From contig JAQYCQ010000012.1 in the NCBI GenBank assembly GCA_028724585.1, positions 1-40,181 on the forward strand: DNA of 40,181 nt, written 5' to 3'. Positions within the stretch are counted from its first letter, which is position 1; every line of letters starts with the position of its first letter. This DNA is from Bacillota bacterium (lineage in GTDB: Bacteria; Bacillota; Clostridia; Peptostreptococcales; Anaerovoracaceae). The notes under the pieces were generated by a model. The model searched no databases and was not told the DNA's origin. It saw nothing but the letters and a program-made list of their open reading frames with translations. Below, in pieces: positions 1 to 7,008 of this stretch. Both the position numbers and the translations under genes were made by a program.

Positions 1-35
1 CGGCTGTCGTTTTCCGTTCTTCTTAAGCTGCTCAT
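1..35 (-). CDS. Partial CDS, N-terminus only, unknown function
   Basis: A minus-strand reading frame starts with ATG at 35 and runs off the left edge. Only 11 residues are visible (MSSLRRTENDS). The start is supported by GGAGG at about 43-47, six bases upstream. It lies about 100 bases downstream of the short small-protein gene at 138-251 on the same strand and could share its transcript. Nothing can be said about function. Confidence 0.45.
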   Translation of the reverse strand, partial: MSSLRRTENDS

Positions 36-137
36 TTTGTATCCTCCATAGTCATGATCCGGAGAAGGTCGTATTGGCTTCCCCTGATTATTTTATTGGA
101 ATTATGGCAGCGTTTGAATGTACGTGTTATTTACCGT

Positions 138-251
138 TTACAATCCGCCTCTGAAATGTCCCATATTTAACTGATCGAAATACTCCTGAATAGTCAGGTG
201 CGCGCTGAGCCACTCGCCGGCTCTCATTACATTTTTCATATCTCTTGACAT
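138..251 (-). CDS. Short (37-residue) member of a three-copy small-protein family
   Basis: The start MSRDMKNVMRAGEW aligns with MLRDMTKVVKAGEW (1698-1946) and MRDMTNVIKAGIW (2287-2538), and is preceded by AGAAGG as in the 1698-1946 copy. Homology continues to GHFRGGL, then a stop follows at once, whereas the other two copies continue LVPGVTEE for about 45 more residues. The DNA past the stop does not resemble the lost half. It is therefore either a decayed copy or a naturally short variant of the N-terminal half. The family is not one I recognise. A longer upstream start at 332 is unlikely because it would lie inside the promoter. Confidence 0.55.
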   Translation of the reverse strand: MSRDMKNVMRAGEWLSAHLTIQEYFDQLNMGHFRGGL

Positions 252-303
252 ACGAAACCGCCTTCTTTCTATATCCACGATTGATATTTCCTTAACTGCG
301 GTT

Positions 304-332
304 ATTATATTACATTGCAAAAATTGCTTCAA
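304..332 (-). promoter_or_regulatory. Sigma-A-type promoter of the short small-protein gene
   Basis: On the minus strand, TTGAAG (327-332) is separated by 17 bases from TATAAT (304-309). The same arrangement with a 17-base spacer precedes both paralogs (2001-2029 and 2603-2631). Just upstream, all three carry a GTAAT motif in AT-rich sequence, a candidate site for a shared regulator. Confidence 0.7.
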
Positions 333-496
333 TAATTACGTAAATGATACATATTTATTATAATTTGTGCTGGTATTTGCGATAAAAACACATAAAATAT
401 ACGGATTAATAGAGTTTACTCCGAAAAAAATCCAAATTTGAAGAGAACGATGTTTAGTCAGGTATAAAAAGGTTTCATTTTTGAGTAAAATCAAGG

Positions 497-518
497 AATT
501 GTATGAATAAATACAATT
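497..518. promoter_or_regulatory. Perfect inverted repeat, candidate operator
   Basis: Arms AATTGTAT (497-504) and ATACAATT (511-518) are exact complements around a 6-base spacer. It lies 45 bases upstream of the extended -10 of the gene at 694. TTGTAT/ATACAA half-sites recur at 2148-2157 and 31919-31937, so a common DNA-binding protein is possible. This is inferred from symmetry only. Confidence 0.45.
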
Positions 519-560
519 ATTTTATCAGCGTTTTAGCATATGGAAGGGTTTCCGACAGAC

Positions 561-569
561 TGATATAAT
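561..569 (+). promoter_or_regulatory. Extended -10 promoter (TGaTATAAT) for the 694 gene
   Basis: TGaTATAAT at 561-569 is a consensus extended -10; the -35 position is weak. It is the only good promoter in the 333-693 gap. It would give a leader of about 115 bases containing the hairpin repeat at 607-632. Confidence 0.55.
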
Positions 570-606
570 GGAAAAGGTCAAAAATTAACGGCCTTGCCGC
601 GGTCTG

Positions 607-632
607 CAGAGCCCTCTGTCCGCGGAGCGGTC
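607..632. repeat. Mini-hairpin repeat, pair
   Basis: A CAGAG/CTCTG hairpin (607-618) abuts GTCCGC-GGA-GCGGTC (618-632), a 6-bp stem with one mismatch and a GGA triloop. It is a member of the dispersed family described in the findings. Confidence 0.75.
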
Positions 633-693
633 GTGAGCCGGCCTGAATGAGGATAAAGGATATATATTGTCAATGCAGAAGGAGGAAAATAGA

Positions 694-1536
694 ATGAGCC
701 AGAATTTAGAGCTTTCGTGCGAACATTCCCAAGAATTACCGTATAACTTTCCGGATTTCCTGTATGAGGGTCACCCGGAAGTGATAGAATGGGCTAAGAA
801 CGCTGTACTGAGCACGGATGAGATAGACATGTGCGGCTACACGCATTATGTAGATACTGCTCCTAAAAAGGCTCACAGTCCTTCCGGCGTCCCTTACGAC
901 TATATGTTCTTTAAAGACAACGGCGGATTTATCTCGGCCATGCACAAGCTGGACAGCATCAGGGAACGCGTCGGGTCAATACCTTTCGAGGCGATATACC
1001 AGTATACTGTCTATCATCCGGGAGAACCGTTCGTGTTTACAGCCCTTCCTAAAAAGACAGTTATGGAGCTGCTTAAAGATGCTCTTGAACCTGGATGCCG
1101 GCCGTATTTCGCCAATGCCGATTCCCGTTCGTCCGAGAAACTCATAAGTCTGCTGCAAGCGTGCAGGGAAGCGAAGGAACCTATCGTATCGGGCATATCG
1201 TCCCCTGATCTTCACGAATGGTACTGGGACGAGTACGAGCTTAAAAAGGAATTCGGCCATGTTAAGTACAGCCTCTGGAAACACATGTCATCGGGAAATG
1301 CCACTATCGGCAGGGGAGACTGGAATGATATCTGTGACCAGTGCTTCCATTTTGAAATGAAAGACAATCCCGATCCGCAGTACCTGGAAAAGAAGAAACT
1401 GTACCAGACTTTAAAAGAGAAACATTACGAAAATCCGAGGGAGTATCCGAAGATACCTGAGTTCAGGGCAGAATATATGTGGACCATATCTCTTTCCGAA
1501 ACAGGTAAGAAGCTGCTGGAATGGTACGAAGAGTAG
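694..1536 (+). CDS. Unrecognised 280-residue cytoplasmic protein
   Basis: ATG at 694 follows AAGGAGG (679-685) at ideal spacing; a TTG nine codons upstream is in frame but has no ribosome site. The product begins MSQNLELSCEHSQ, has no signal peptide or membrane segment, and is rich in aromatic and charged residues, with a run of Trp/Tyr (HEWYWDEYELKKEFG) near its middle. No domain was recognised. It stands alone between two members of the small-protein family, which are on the opposite strand. Base usage resembles the housekeeping genes in the window, so it is probably a real, stably kept gene. Function is unknown. Confidence 0.8.
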   Translation: MSQNLELSCEHSQELPYNFPDFLYEGHPEVIEWAKNAVLSTDEIDMCGYTHYVDTAPKKAHSPSGVPYDYMFFKDNGGFISAMHKLDSIRERVGSIPFEAIYQYTVYHPGEPFVFTALPKKTVMELLKDALEPGCRPYFANADSRSSEKLISLLQACREAKEPIVSGISSPDLHEWYWDEYELKKEFGHVKYSLWKHMSSGNATIGRGDWNDICDQCFHFEMKDNPDPQYLEKKKLYQTLKEKHYENPREYPKIPEFRAEYMWTISLSETGKKLLEWYEE

Positions 1537-1566
1537 GGCAGTATTAAGAATTATCCCGGCTTCTGC

Positions 1567-1596
1567 GTCCGCTCCGCGGACAGGTCCCTTCCGGGA
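1567..1596. repeat. Mini-hairpin repeat, pair
   Basis: A perfect GTCCGC-TCC-GCGGAC hairpin (1567-1581) is followed after AGG by TCCC-TTCC-GGGA (1585-1596). The same hairpin-AGG-small hairpin layout recurs at 31823-31851. It lies just past the stop of the 694 gene. Confidence 0.85.
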
Positions 1597-1624
1597 AAGC
1601 CGTTTAAAGAAAATATGGCATATA

Positions 1625-1655
1625 GAAAAGCCGCTCCACATTGAGTGAAGCGGCT
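1625..1655 (-). terminator. Rho-independent terminator of the small-protein gene at 1698
   Basis: Read on the minus strand, AGCCGCTTCAC pairs with GTGGAGCGGCT (one mismatch) and is followed by TTTT. The paralog at 2287 has a closely similar hairpin (2214-2245). Confidence 0.75.
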
Positions 1656-1697
1656 GTATTATTAGAGAAGCGGCAGACCGGTATCTGCCATATATCA

Positions 1698-1946
1698 TTA
1701 TGCGGCAGGTTTTCTGAAAACCTTGTTGTAATAGTGCTTATCCCATGCCGTCTTAAGGTCAGCCGCGGTAAAATCTACTTCTTCGCCCGCGTGATCAATG
1801 ACGGTCTGGCATACTTCTTCTGTAACTCCAGGTACTAAACCGCCCCTGTAGTGTTCTACATACAGATCCTCGAAATACTCCTGGATGCTAAGATGCTCTG
1901 TAAGCCATTCTCCTGCTTTTACTACTTTAGTCATATCTCTCAACAT
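1698..1946 (-). CDS. 82-residue member of the three-copy small-protein family
   Basis: The start MLRDMTKVVKAGEW is preceded by AGAAGGCGA. The protein shares with the 2287-2538 copy the stretches LSIQEYFE, RGGLVPGVTEE, VDF.AADLK.AWDKHYYNK and a short variable tail. It is acidic, has no signal peptide or membrane helix, and has a single Cys in TEEVCQ. The gene is monocistronic, with its own promoter (2001-2029) and terminator (1625-1655). The conserved promoter and terminator layout suggests tandem duplication of a whole transcription unit. I do not recognise the family and assign no function. Confidence 0.8.
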   Translation of the reverse strand: MLRDMTKVVKAGEWLTEHLSIQEYFEDLYVEHYRGGLVPGVTEEVCQTVIDHAGEEVDFTAADLKTAWDKHYYNKVFRKPAA

Positions 1947-2000
1947 ACCAAATCGCCTTCTTTTTATATATGATCGCTTAAGATATATTTAACTATGATT

Positions 2001-2029
2001 ATAATATTCCATCACAGTGATTACTTCAA
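2001..2029 (-). promoter_or_regulatory. Sigma-A-type promoter of the small-protein gene at 1698
   Basis: On the minus strand, TTGAAG (2024-2029) is spaced 17 bases from TATTAT (2001-2006). A second TATAAT register lies three bases further on. Upstream, at about 2043-2060, is the shared ATTACATAC element. Confidence 0.65.
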
Positions 2030-2119
2030 TATTTTCGGCTCATTACATACATTTATGTAAAAATATAATGTGGCACGTGACTGGGACGGGTAACATTTTG
2101 CGTAAAAGGGTGAATATAT

Positions 2120-2158
2120 AAGAGAAATTGCGTATACGTAATTTCTCTTGTATACAAG
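2120..2158. other. Two overlapping long palindromes
   Basis: Positions 2120-2149 form a 30-nt inverted repeat: arms AAGAGAAATT and AATTTCTCTT are exact complements, and the central ten bases continue the symmetry apart from one G/T pair. Overlapping it, 2147-2158 is the perfect 12-bp palindrome CTTGTATACAAG. There is no gene nearby other than the flanking small-protein genes, and no T-run to make it a terminator. It could be a protein-binding site, a recombination site or an RNA hairpin. Confidence 0.8.
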
Positions 2159-2213
2159 TGGATCCTCTGGATACCGTATCACGGATCGTCGGAGCTTTCG
2201 GAACTAAACTTAC

Positions 2214-2245
2214 AGAAAAAGCCGCCTCACAGAAGTGAAGCGGCT
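2214..2245 (-). terminator. Rho-independent terminator of the small-protein gene at 2287
   Basis: On the minus strand, AGCCGCTTCAC pairs with GTGAGGCGGCT around a TTCT loop and is followed by TTTTT. It is nearly the same hairpin as that of the 1698 gene. Confidence 0.8.
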
Positions 2246-2286
2246 ATTATATTTATGCGCGGTAAACGGCATAATTTTCTGCGTGG

Positions 2287-2538
2287 TTATGCTGCGTAAT
2301 GGAAGTTCCTGATCAGCTTGTTGTAGTAGTGCTTGTCCCATGCTTCTTTAAGATCAGCGGCTGAGAAGTCAACCTTATCAGAAGCGTGGTCGATGATGTC
2401 CTGGCAAAGCTCTTCAGTAACGCCCGGTACTAAACCGCCTCTGAGATGTCCTACGAACTGGTGCTCGAAATATTCCTGGATGCTAAGGTGATTGCTGAGC
2501 CAGATGCCAGCCTTGATTACGTTTGTCATGTCTCTCAT
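2287..2538 (-). CDS. 83-residue member of the three-copy small-protein family
   Basis: The preferred start is ATG 2538 (MRDMTNVIKAGIW), which aligns with the other two copies and follows AGAGAGGC. An in-frame ATG at 2631 would begin inside the -35 box and is rejected. The sequence reads LSIQEYFEHQF, then GHLRGGLVPGVTEELCQ, then VDFSAADLKEAWDKHYYNK and an aromatic tail. No secretion signal or known domain is visible. The strong conservation of RGGLVPGVTEE and the WDKHYYNK block with the 1698 copy suggests these are the functional parts. Function is unknown. Confidence 0.82.
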   Translation of the reverse strand: MRDMTNVIKAGIWLSNHLSIQEYFEHQFVGHLRGGLVPGVTEELCQDIIDHASDKVDFSAADLKEAWDKHYYNKLIRNFHYAA

Positions 2539-2602
2539 GGTTTGTGCCTCTCTAAATTGAATGATTGATATATGATTGCGAAATGTTTTATTAACTGTGG
2601 AT

Positions 2603-2631
2603 ATAATAATACACTGTTTTAAAAACTGCAA
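2603..2631 (-). promoter_or_regulatory. Sigma-A-type promoter of the small-protein gene at 2287
   Basis: On the minus strand, TTGCAG (2626-2631) is spaced 17 bases from TATTAT (2603-2608). An ATTACATAC element and ACAATTGT lie just upstream (about 2642-2656), comparable to the other two copies. Confidence 0.7.
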
Positions 2632-2877
2632 TAATTTCTTTAATTACATACAATTGTGCAAGAATATATTGTAAAATTGCTGTAATGGCAGGAATGTATT
2701 TTAGATATCGTCAATATCACAGAAATAATAACTGCACGTATTATCTATATGAAGCTGGAAGAAAATATATTCGCCCGAAAACTGAAAAAAAGAATAAATT
2801 TTATATATCGAGCTGAATTGTATGCAAGTATTACTGGTATATCGTGTACTAGACGTGATCATTGCGGCGTCAGCAAT

Positions 2878-2892
2878 GTCGGCGGAGCCGTC
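2878..2892. repeat. Mini-hairpin repeat, single
   Basis: GTCGGC-GGA-GCCGTC: a 6-bp stem with one mismatch and a GGA triloop. It sits in the otherwise gene-free 2632-3156 gap. Confidence 0.65.
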
Positions 2893-2923
2893 GTATCAAT
2901 GGAATACTTTGAAAAATAGAGAA

Positions 2924-2959
2924 GACCGCGCGGCGTTCAGAAACCGATGCGGCCTTTTT
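2924..2959 (+). terminator. Terminator-like hairpin with no upstream gene
   Basis: CCGC (2926-2929) pairs with GCGG (2949-2952), CGG with CCG inside it, and TTTTT follows at 2955-2959. No convincing plus-strand gene precedes it, so it may end an unannotated RNA or be the relic of a lost gene. Confidence 0.5.
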
Positions 2960-3003
2960 GGGTTGGGTATGTTCTACATTGTAGCATATTCGCTGCTTAT
3001 GAA

Positions 3004-3043
3004 AAGCTCTTCGGGAGAAAAAATGCTCCTGAATGGCTTTTTT
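3004..3043 (+). terminator. Second terminator-like hairpin before the hydrolase gene
   Basis: AAGC/GCTT and TTCGGGAG (3010-3017)/CTCCTGAA (3026-3033) form a long stem followed by a T-run at 3038-3043. It resembles the terminator at 4764-4803 in sequence. It lies upstream of the promoter at 3063, so it insulates that promoter or ends a short RNA. Confidence 0.6.
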
Positions 3044-3062
3044 CTTTATACCGGGTCGAAGC

Positions 3063-3071
3063 TGATATAAT
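3063..3071 (+). promoter_or_regulatory. Extended -10 promoter (TGaTATAAT)
   Basis: TGaTATAAT at 3063-3071 matches the element at 561-569. It would start transcription near 3078 and drive the hydrolase/radical SAM pair. Confidence 0.55.
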
Positions 3072-3156
3072 GAAAATAGTCAATTGAATGGATGAAAAAC
3101 AGGACATCATTCCAGGATGTTTTTTATATGAACAGATACGAACGGGGGACAGAACA

Positions 3157-3846
3157 TTGAATATCATAAAAGTAACCGATCACGTATATTTTTATCCACC
3201 GGAAGATATAAAAGATCGTCCCATGCTCGGATATATTGAAGGAGATAAGTATTCGCTGGCTGTGGATGGCGGCTTTTCGCCGGCTCATGTCGGAGAATTT
3301 TATGAGGCGCTGGAGCATTCAGGACTTAAGGAGCCGGATTATACTGCGCTGACTCACTGGCACTGGGATCACACGCTGGGGCTCTGCGCTGTAAGCGGGA
3401 AGATCATCTGCGAAAAAAGGACGGACGATCTTCTGGCGGAAGAGAACGAGAGGCTTGCTGATCTTTCTTATCAGGCGGAGCTCAAGAGAGGATATTCTTA
3501 CGTGGAAGATGAATTTCACAATGTAGAGATTCCGCCGATCAGGAGGGCCGATATCGTTTTTGAGGATCATAAGGAGCTGGACCTGGGCAGTATAAAGGTA
3601 AATATCTTTTATACTGAGGCACCGCACACACCGGATACGACTCTGGTATATGTTCCGGAAGAAAGGGTTCTTTTCGCAGGGGACGCGCCTCTCGGAGATT
3701 TTGACAATAATGGGTACATGGACAGGAAGAAAATGACGGCGCTGGCGAAGACAATTTCCGGGCTCGACTGCGATGTCGTGCTGCTGGGTCACAGCGGCAT
3801 GATCGAAAAAGACAGGCTCGTAAGATGGCTGGAGGTGAAAATATGA
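3157..3846 (+). CDS. Metallo-beta-lactamase-fold hydrolase
   Basis: The product (229 residues from TTG 3157) has the metal-binding motif THWHWDHTLG (HxHxDH), a later FAGDAPLGD block and a LLGHSG histidine, all typical of the MBL superfamily of zinc or di-iron hydrolases. A TTG start is preferred because GGGGGAC lies just upstream and IIKVTDHVYFY is a normal family beginning; an ATG at 3088 is in frame but lacks a ribosome site and would lie about ten bases after the predicted transcript start. The stop overlaps the start of the radical SAM gene (ATGA), so the two are translationally coupled. The substrate cannot be told from sequence; no signal peptide is present. Confidence 0.85.
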   Translation: MNIIKVTDHVYFYPPEDIKDRPMLGYIEGDKYSLAVDGGFSPAHVGEFYEALEHSGLKEPDYTALTHWHWDHTLGLCAVSGKIICEKRTDDLLAEENERLADLSYQAELKRGYSYVEDEFHNVEIPPIRRADIVFEDHKELDLGSIKVNIFYTEAPHTPDTTLVYVPEERVLFAGDAPLGDFDNNGYMDRKKMTALAKTISGLDCDVVLLGHSGMIEKDRLVRWLEVKI

Positions 3847-4742
3847 GTATTAGATTTCGACCGCCCTTTGAAGCAGGTTCTTTTCTGCTGGAAGTTACAG
3901 AAGGGTGCTCACATAACAGGTGCTCTTTCTGCACTATGTACAGAGATCAGCAGTTCCGGATCCTCAGTATCGATGAGATCGAGGAACAGCTCTTTGCGGC
4001 CAAAATATCCGCTGACAAGATCAGCAGGGTATTTCTTGAAAACGGGGACGCTTTTGCCCTGAGCGCGGAAAAACTATCTGTCATTGCGGAAATGGTGCAT
4101 TCATATTTTCCGAAAGTGAGAACTATCTCCATGTATGCTTCGGTAAAGAACATCATAAGGAAGAGCGACAGCGAGCTGAAGCAGCTTGCCTCACTTGGGA
4201 TAGGCGATCTGAACATTGGAATCGAGAGCGGTTATGATAAAGCGCTGAAAATGATGGAAAAGGGATATTCTGCGAAAGACGCCGAAGAACAGCTGCTGCG
4301 CCTGAAGGACGCCGGCATTTCATTCTGCGCCAATATCATTCTTGGAGCTGCCGGAAGCGGATCCTCGTACAATAACGCCAGAGAGACTGCGAAGCTGCTC
4401 AACAGGACAAAACCATACCTGATCTTTACAGGCACGATCCACGCGGATGAGGGATGTCCGCTTTACGATCAGATGAAGGATGGCCGGTTTGAGGAATGCA
4501 CCTTCGAAGAATATTTTTACGAAGAAGAAGTTTTGCTGAATATGCTGGAGTTGCCGGAAACCTATCTGTTCGGGCTTCATCCGTCAAATGTACTGCTCGT
4601 ACAGGGAAAGCTCGGAACTGACAAAAATAAGATCATGAAGGCGCTGTATAAAAGAAGAAAACAGCTTGCCAAAAAGCTGGACCAGCGGCCGGTGAGGATC
4701 AGTGAAGGGACTATAATAGAGAATATAGGGTATCTGGTATAA
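3843..4742 (+). CDS. Radical SAM protein, CX4CX2C type
   Basis: The 299-residue product starts at ATG 3843, after GGAGGTG and inside the preceding stop. Cysteines 22, 27 and 30 in GCSHNRCSFC form a CX4CX2C cluster rather than the textbook CX3CX2C; they should hold the [4Fe-4S] cluster that cleaves S-adenosylmethionine. IGIESGYDKAL and the CANIILGAAG block fit the strands of a radical SAM barrel with SAM-binding residues. It belongs to a group of stand-alone radical SAM proteins of unknown substrate. Coupling to the MBL-fold hydrolase suggests a shared pathway. A terminator follows at 4764. Confidence 0.85.
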   Translation: MSIRFRPPFEAGSFLLEVTEGCSHNRCSFCTMYRDQQFRILSIDEIEEQLFAAKISADKISRVFLENGDAFALSAEKLSVIAEMVHSYFPKVRTISMYASVKNIIRKSDSELKQLASLGIGDLNIGIESGYDKALKMMEKGYSAKDAEEQLLRLKDAGISFCANIILGAAGSGSSYNNARETAKLLNRTKPYLIFTGTIHADEGCPLYDQMKDGRFEECTFEEYFYEEEVLLNMLELPETYLFGLHPSNVLLVQGKLGTDKNKIMKALYKRRKQLAKKLDQRPVRISEGTIIENIGYLV

Positions 4743-4763
4743 CTATAATCCCAGAATGTGTAC

Positions 4764-4803
4764 AGCCCTCCGGGAGAAAGAGGATTTTCCTGAAGGGCTT
4801 TTT
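4764..4803 (+). terminator. Rho-independent terminator after the radical SAM gene
   Basis: AGCCCT (4764-4769) pairs with AGGGCT (4794-4799), CGGGA with TTCCTG inside, and the T-run spans 4799-4803. Confidence 0.85.
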
Positions 4804-4838
4804 CAATAGCGGCAGATGGGCATATCAGTCTACCTGCC

Positions 4839-5696
4839 TTATCTGCAGGAATCGAAGACTTCCACTAAGGAGGCGGCATCGGTGTCTTTAAGGAAAACGT
4901 AGTTCAGCTCGTGAACTATTCTCCAGCCTTTCACCGTGAAACTGGCGAGCTCCGGATGGCCCCTGTAAACAGCCTCGTAGGCAAAGCTGATCCCGGTTCC
5001 CGATGCCACAAGGCTTGTGAGGAGACCGAAATTGCCGATGTTGGTGACGTGGGCGAAGTCTTCAATACGGTGATTCTCCTCGTTAAGTACCTGTTCAAGG
5101 ACAGCACGGGTGCCGGAGTGCAGCTCCCTGCAGATCAGGTGCTCGCTGAAGATCATGCCGAGGTCGACTGTCCTGCCGGCGAAAGGATGCTCCCTGCTGC
5201 AGATGCCTGCGAATTTCTCCTTCCTGAACAGCTTGTGTCCGTAATCGTTTTTAGGGAAAAAGCCCTCTATTATGGTGAAGTCGAGTTTGCCGTCGTCCAG
5301 AAGTGCAAGCATTTCAGCAGTATTGCCAACTTCTATGGAGAGAGTGTTGCGGCTGTCTTCCAGAAACCGGTTAACGCAGTCTGAGAGCATATATTCACCA
5401 ATCGTTTTGGTGGCACCGATCTTCAGATGAAAGCCGCTGTCCGACTTCAGCGCCTGGCGCATCTTCTTTTCCTGGTAGACGGCCTTTTCGGTATATTGCT
5501 TCATTATCTCAGCCGCTTTCGTGCGTTTCAGGCTTCGCCCGTTGTATTCGAACAGCCTGCAGCTGTATTCTTTTTCCAGGTGTTTTATATGCTGGGTCAC
5601 CGCCGGTTGGGTTATGTGAAGCTTTTCTGCTGCTTTTCTATAATTCATAGTCTCGTAAAGGACAAGGAATGTATTGAGTCTGCTGTCGATCATCAT
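4839..5696 (-). CDS. LysR-family transcriptional regulator
   Basis: The product has 285 residues. Its N-terminal winged helix-turn-helix (about 1-60) contains YRKAAEKLHITQPAVTQHIKHLEKE, followed by a linker helix and a periplasmic-binding-protein-like effector domain (about 90-285). LysR proteins bind T-N11-A sites as tetramers and usually act on the divergent neighbour, here the YeiH-type gene 108 bases away; regulation of that gene and itself is inferred. The start is either of two adjacent ATGs at 5696 and 5693; CGGAG is better spaced for the second. The effector is unknown; homologs beside yeiH genes are often linked to sulfur metabolism. Confidence 0.9.
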   Translation of the reverse strand: MMIDSRLNTFLVLYETMNYRKAAEKLHITQPAVTQHIKHLEKEYSCRLFEYNGRSLKRTKAAEIMKQYTEKAVYQEKKMRQALKSDSGFHLKIGATKTIGEYMLSDCVNRFLEDSRNTLSIEVGNTAEMLALLDDGKLDFTIIEGFFPKNDYGHKLFRKEKFAGICSREHPFAGRTVDLGMIFSEHLICRELHSGTRAVLEQVLNEENHRIEDFAHVTNIGNFGLLTSLVASGTGISFAYEAVYRGHPELASFTVKGWRIVHELNYVFLKDTDAASLVEVFDSCR

Positions 5697-5713
5697 TTTT
5701 CTCCGATCACAAT

Positions 5714-5770
5714 ACCTTATCAGTTCATAAATATTAATAATTAGAACTTATCATGGTGCAGATATATAAT
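5714..5770 (+). promoter_or_regulatory. Divergent LysR/yeiH control region
   Basis: This AT-rich intergenic segment has CTTATCA twice, as a direct repeat at about 5717 and 5747, as well as a TATAAT -10 at 5765-5770 facing the yeiH-like gene. The -35 is poor, as expected for an activated promoter. No unambiguous T-N11-A site can be singled out by eye. Confidence 0.4.
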
Positions 5771-5804
5771 CAATACAGGTTATTAAGAAAAGGAGAAAGA
5801 AAAT

Positions 5805-6836
5805 ATGAAAAGTTTTGTAAAAGAAAACGGGTATGGTATCCTGCTATGTCTCGTGATAGCGATACCATGCTGGTTCCTTGGCACTCTGGTTCCTATAGTC
5901 GGCAGCCCTGTGTTCGGCATCCTCGCGGGGATGGTGATCGCCCTTCTGCTGAAAAACATGGCACCCTTCAAGAGCGGAATCAGCTTCACCTCGAAGAAGA
6001 TCCTGCAGACAGCGGTTGTACTACTGGGATTCGGCCTCAACCTCAACGTGGTCATGCAGACTGGAAAACAGTCTCTGCCGATAATAATCTCCACGATCAC
6101 GACATCGCTGGTAGTGGCATTTATCCTCCATAAAGCCCTGAAGGTTCCGGGCAAGATCTCGACACTCATAGGTGTAGGCTCATCTATCTGCGGAGGCTCC
6201 GCTATAGCTGCCACCGCTCCTGTCATCGATGCTGACGACGAGGATGTGGCACAGGCTATCTCTGTCATATTCCTCTTCAACGTTATCGCGGCACTGATCT
6301 TTCCGACAATGGGAGGCTTACTCGGCTTTGACACTACGAGCGGAGAATCCTTCGGCATATTCGCCGGCACAGCTGTAAACGACACATCGTCGGTAACAGC
6401 GACAGCTTCAACCTGGGATTCACTTTACGGTCTCGGGACCCAGACCCTGGACAAGGCGGTAACGGTAAAGCTGACAAGGACACTGGCGATAATCCCGATC
6501 ACTCTGGTCCTGGCGCTGGCAAGGGCCAAGAAAGAAAAGTCTTCTTCTAATTCCTTCAGCTTCAGGAGAGCCTTTCCGATGTTCATCCTCTGGTTTGCCC
6601 TCGCTTCGCTTTTTACGACCATATGCACAGGAGTGGGCGTTGATCCGGCAGTGTTTACTCCGCTCAAGACTCTGAGCAAGTTTTTCATAGTTATGGCTAT
6701 GACAGCGATCGGCCTCAATACAGATATAGTCAAGCTGGTAAAAAACGGCGCCAGACCGATAGCGCTGGGCTTCGGATGCTGGTGCGGGATCACTGCGGTC
6801 AGCCTTATAATGCAGAGTGTAATGGGACTCTGGTAG
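5805..6836 (+). CDS. YeiH-family (UPF0324) membrane protein, putative sulfate exporter
   Basis: The 343-residue product starts after AAGGAGA. It is an integral membrane protein with about ten hydrophobic segments, the conserved GFGLNL and [19 protein letters not shown] blocks and the [10 protein letters not shown] motif typical of the UPF0324/YeiH family. The family is annotated as a putative sulfate exporter, but transport is unproved. The divergent LysR gene is the usual partner. It is a single-gene unit with a hairpin repeat (6852) and a terminator (6895) behind it. Confidence 0.88.
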   Translation: MKSFVKENGYGILLCLVIAIPCWFLGTLVPIVGSPVFGILAGMVIALLLKNMAPFKSGISFTSKKILQTAVVLLGFGLNLNVVMQTGKQSLPIIISTITTSLVVAFILHKALKVPGKISTLIGVGSSICGGSAIAATAPVIDADDEDVAQAISVIFLFNVIAALIFPTMGGLLGFDTTSGESFGIFAGTAVNDTSSVTATASTWDSLYGLGTQTLDKAVTVKLTRTLAIIPITLVLALARAKKEKSSSNSFSFRRAFPMFILWFALASLFTTICTGVGVDPAVFTPLKTLSKFFIVMAMTAIGLNTDIVKLVKNGARPIALGFGCWCGITAVSLIMQSVMGLW

Positions 6837-6851
6837 AATGTCAGATCCCTC

Positions 6852-6881
6852 GTCCGCGGAGCGGACAGGACGCTGAAGCGT
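6852..6881. repeat. Mini-hairpin repeat, pair
   Basis: A perfect GTCCGC-GGA-GCGGAC hairpin (6852-6866) is followed after AGG by ACGCT-GA-AGCGT (6870-6881). It lies between the yeiH-like stop and its terminator. Confidence 0.85.
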
Positions 6882-6894
6882 GAAATTAAAGATC

Positions 6895-6926
6895 AGCGGC
6901 AGTCATGATCATGGCTGTCGCTTTTT
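6895..6926 (+). terminator. Rho-independent terminator after the yeiH-like gene
   Basis: AGCGGCAG pairs with CTGTCGCT (one G/T pair) around a loop that is itself palindromic, followed by a T-run. The rest of the 6837-7148 gap holds only the next gene's promoter and leader. Confidence 0.75.
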
Positions 6927-7008
6927 GCTACCTGAACAGGCGCTTTCAGAACTAAATTTACAAAGAGACGTAAAATGTATTTGGGTTCACGTACTTTACA
7001 TGAATAAG

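Noticed and set aside
667-693. Upstream TTG start for the 694 gene
   Set aside because: No ribosome site; ATG 694 has AAGGAGG at ideal spacing.
138-2538. Double-glycine (bacteriocin-type) leader reading of the RGGL motif
   Set aside because: Leader spacing residues do not fit, and no peptidase-containing ABC transporter is nearby.
2539-2631. Longer N-terminus for the small protein at 2287
   Set aside because: It would start inside the promoter -35 box, and both paralogs start at the MxRDM position.
2822-3070. 82-codon plus-strand frame
   Set aside because: It has no ribosome site and runs through a mini-hairpin and two terminator hairpins; better read as non-coding.
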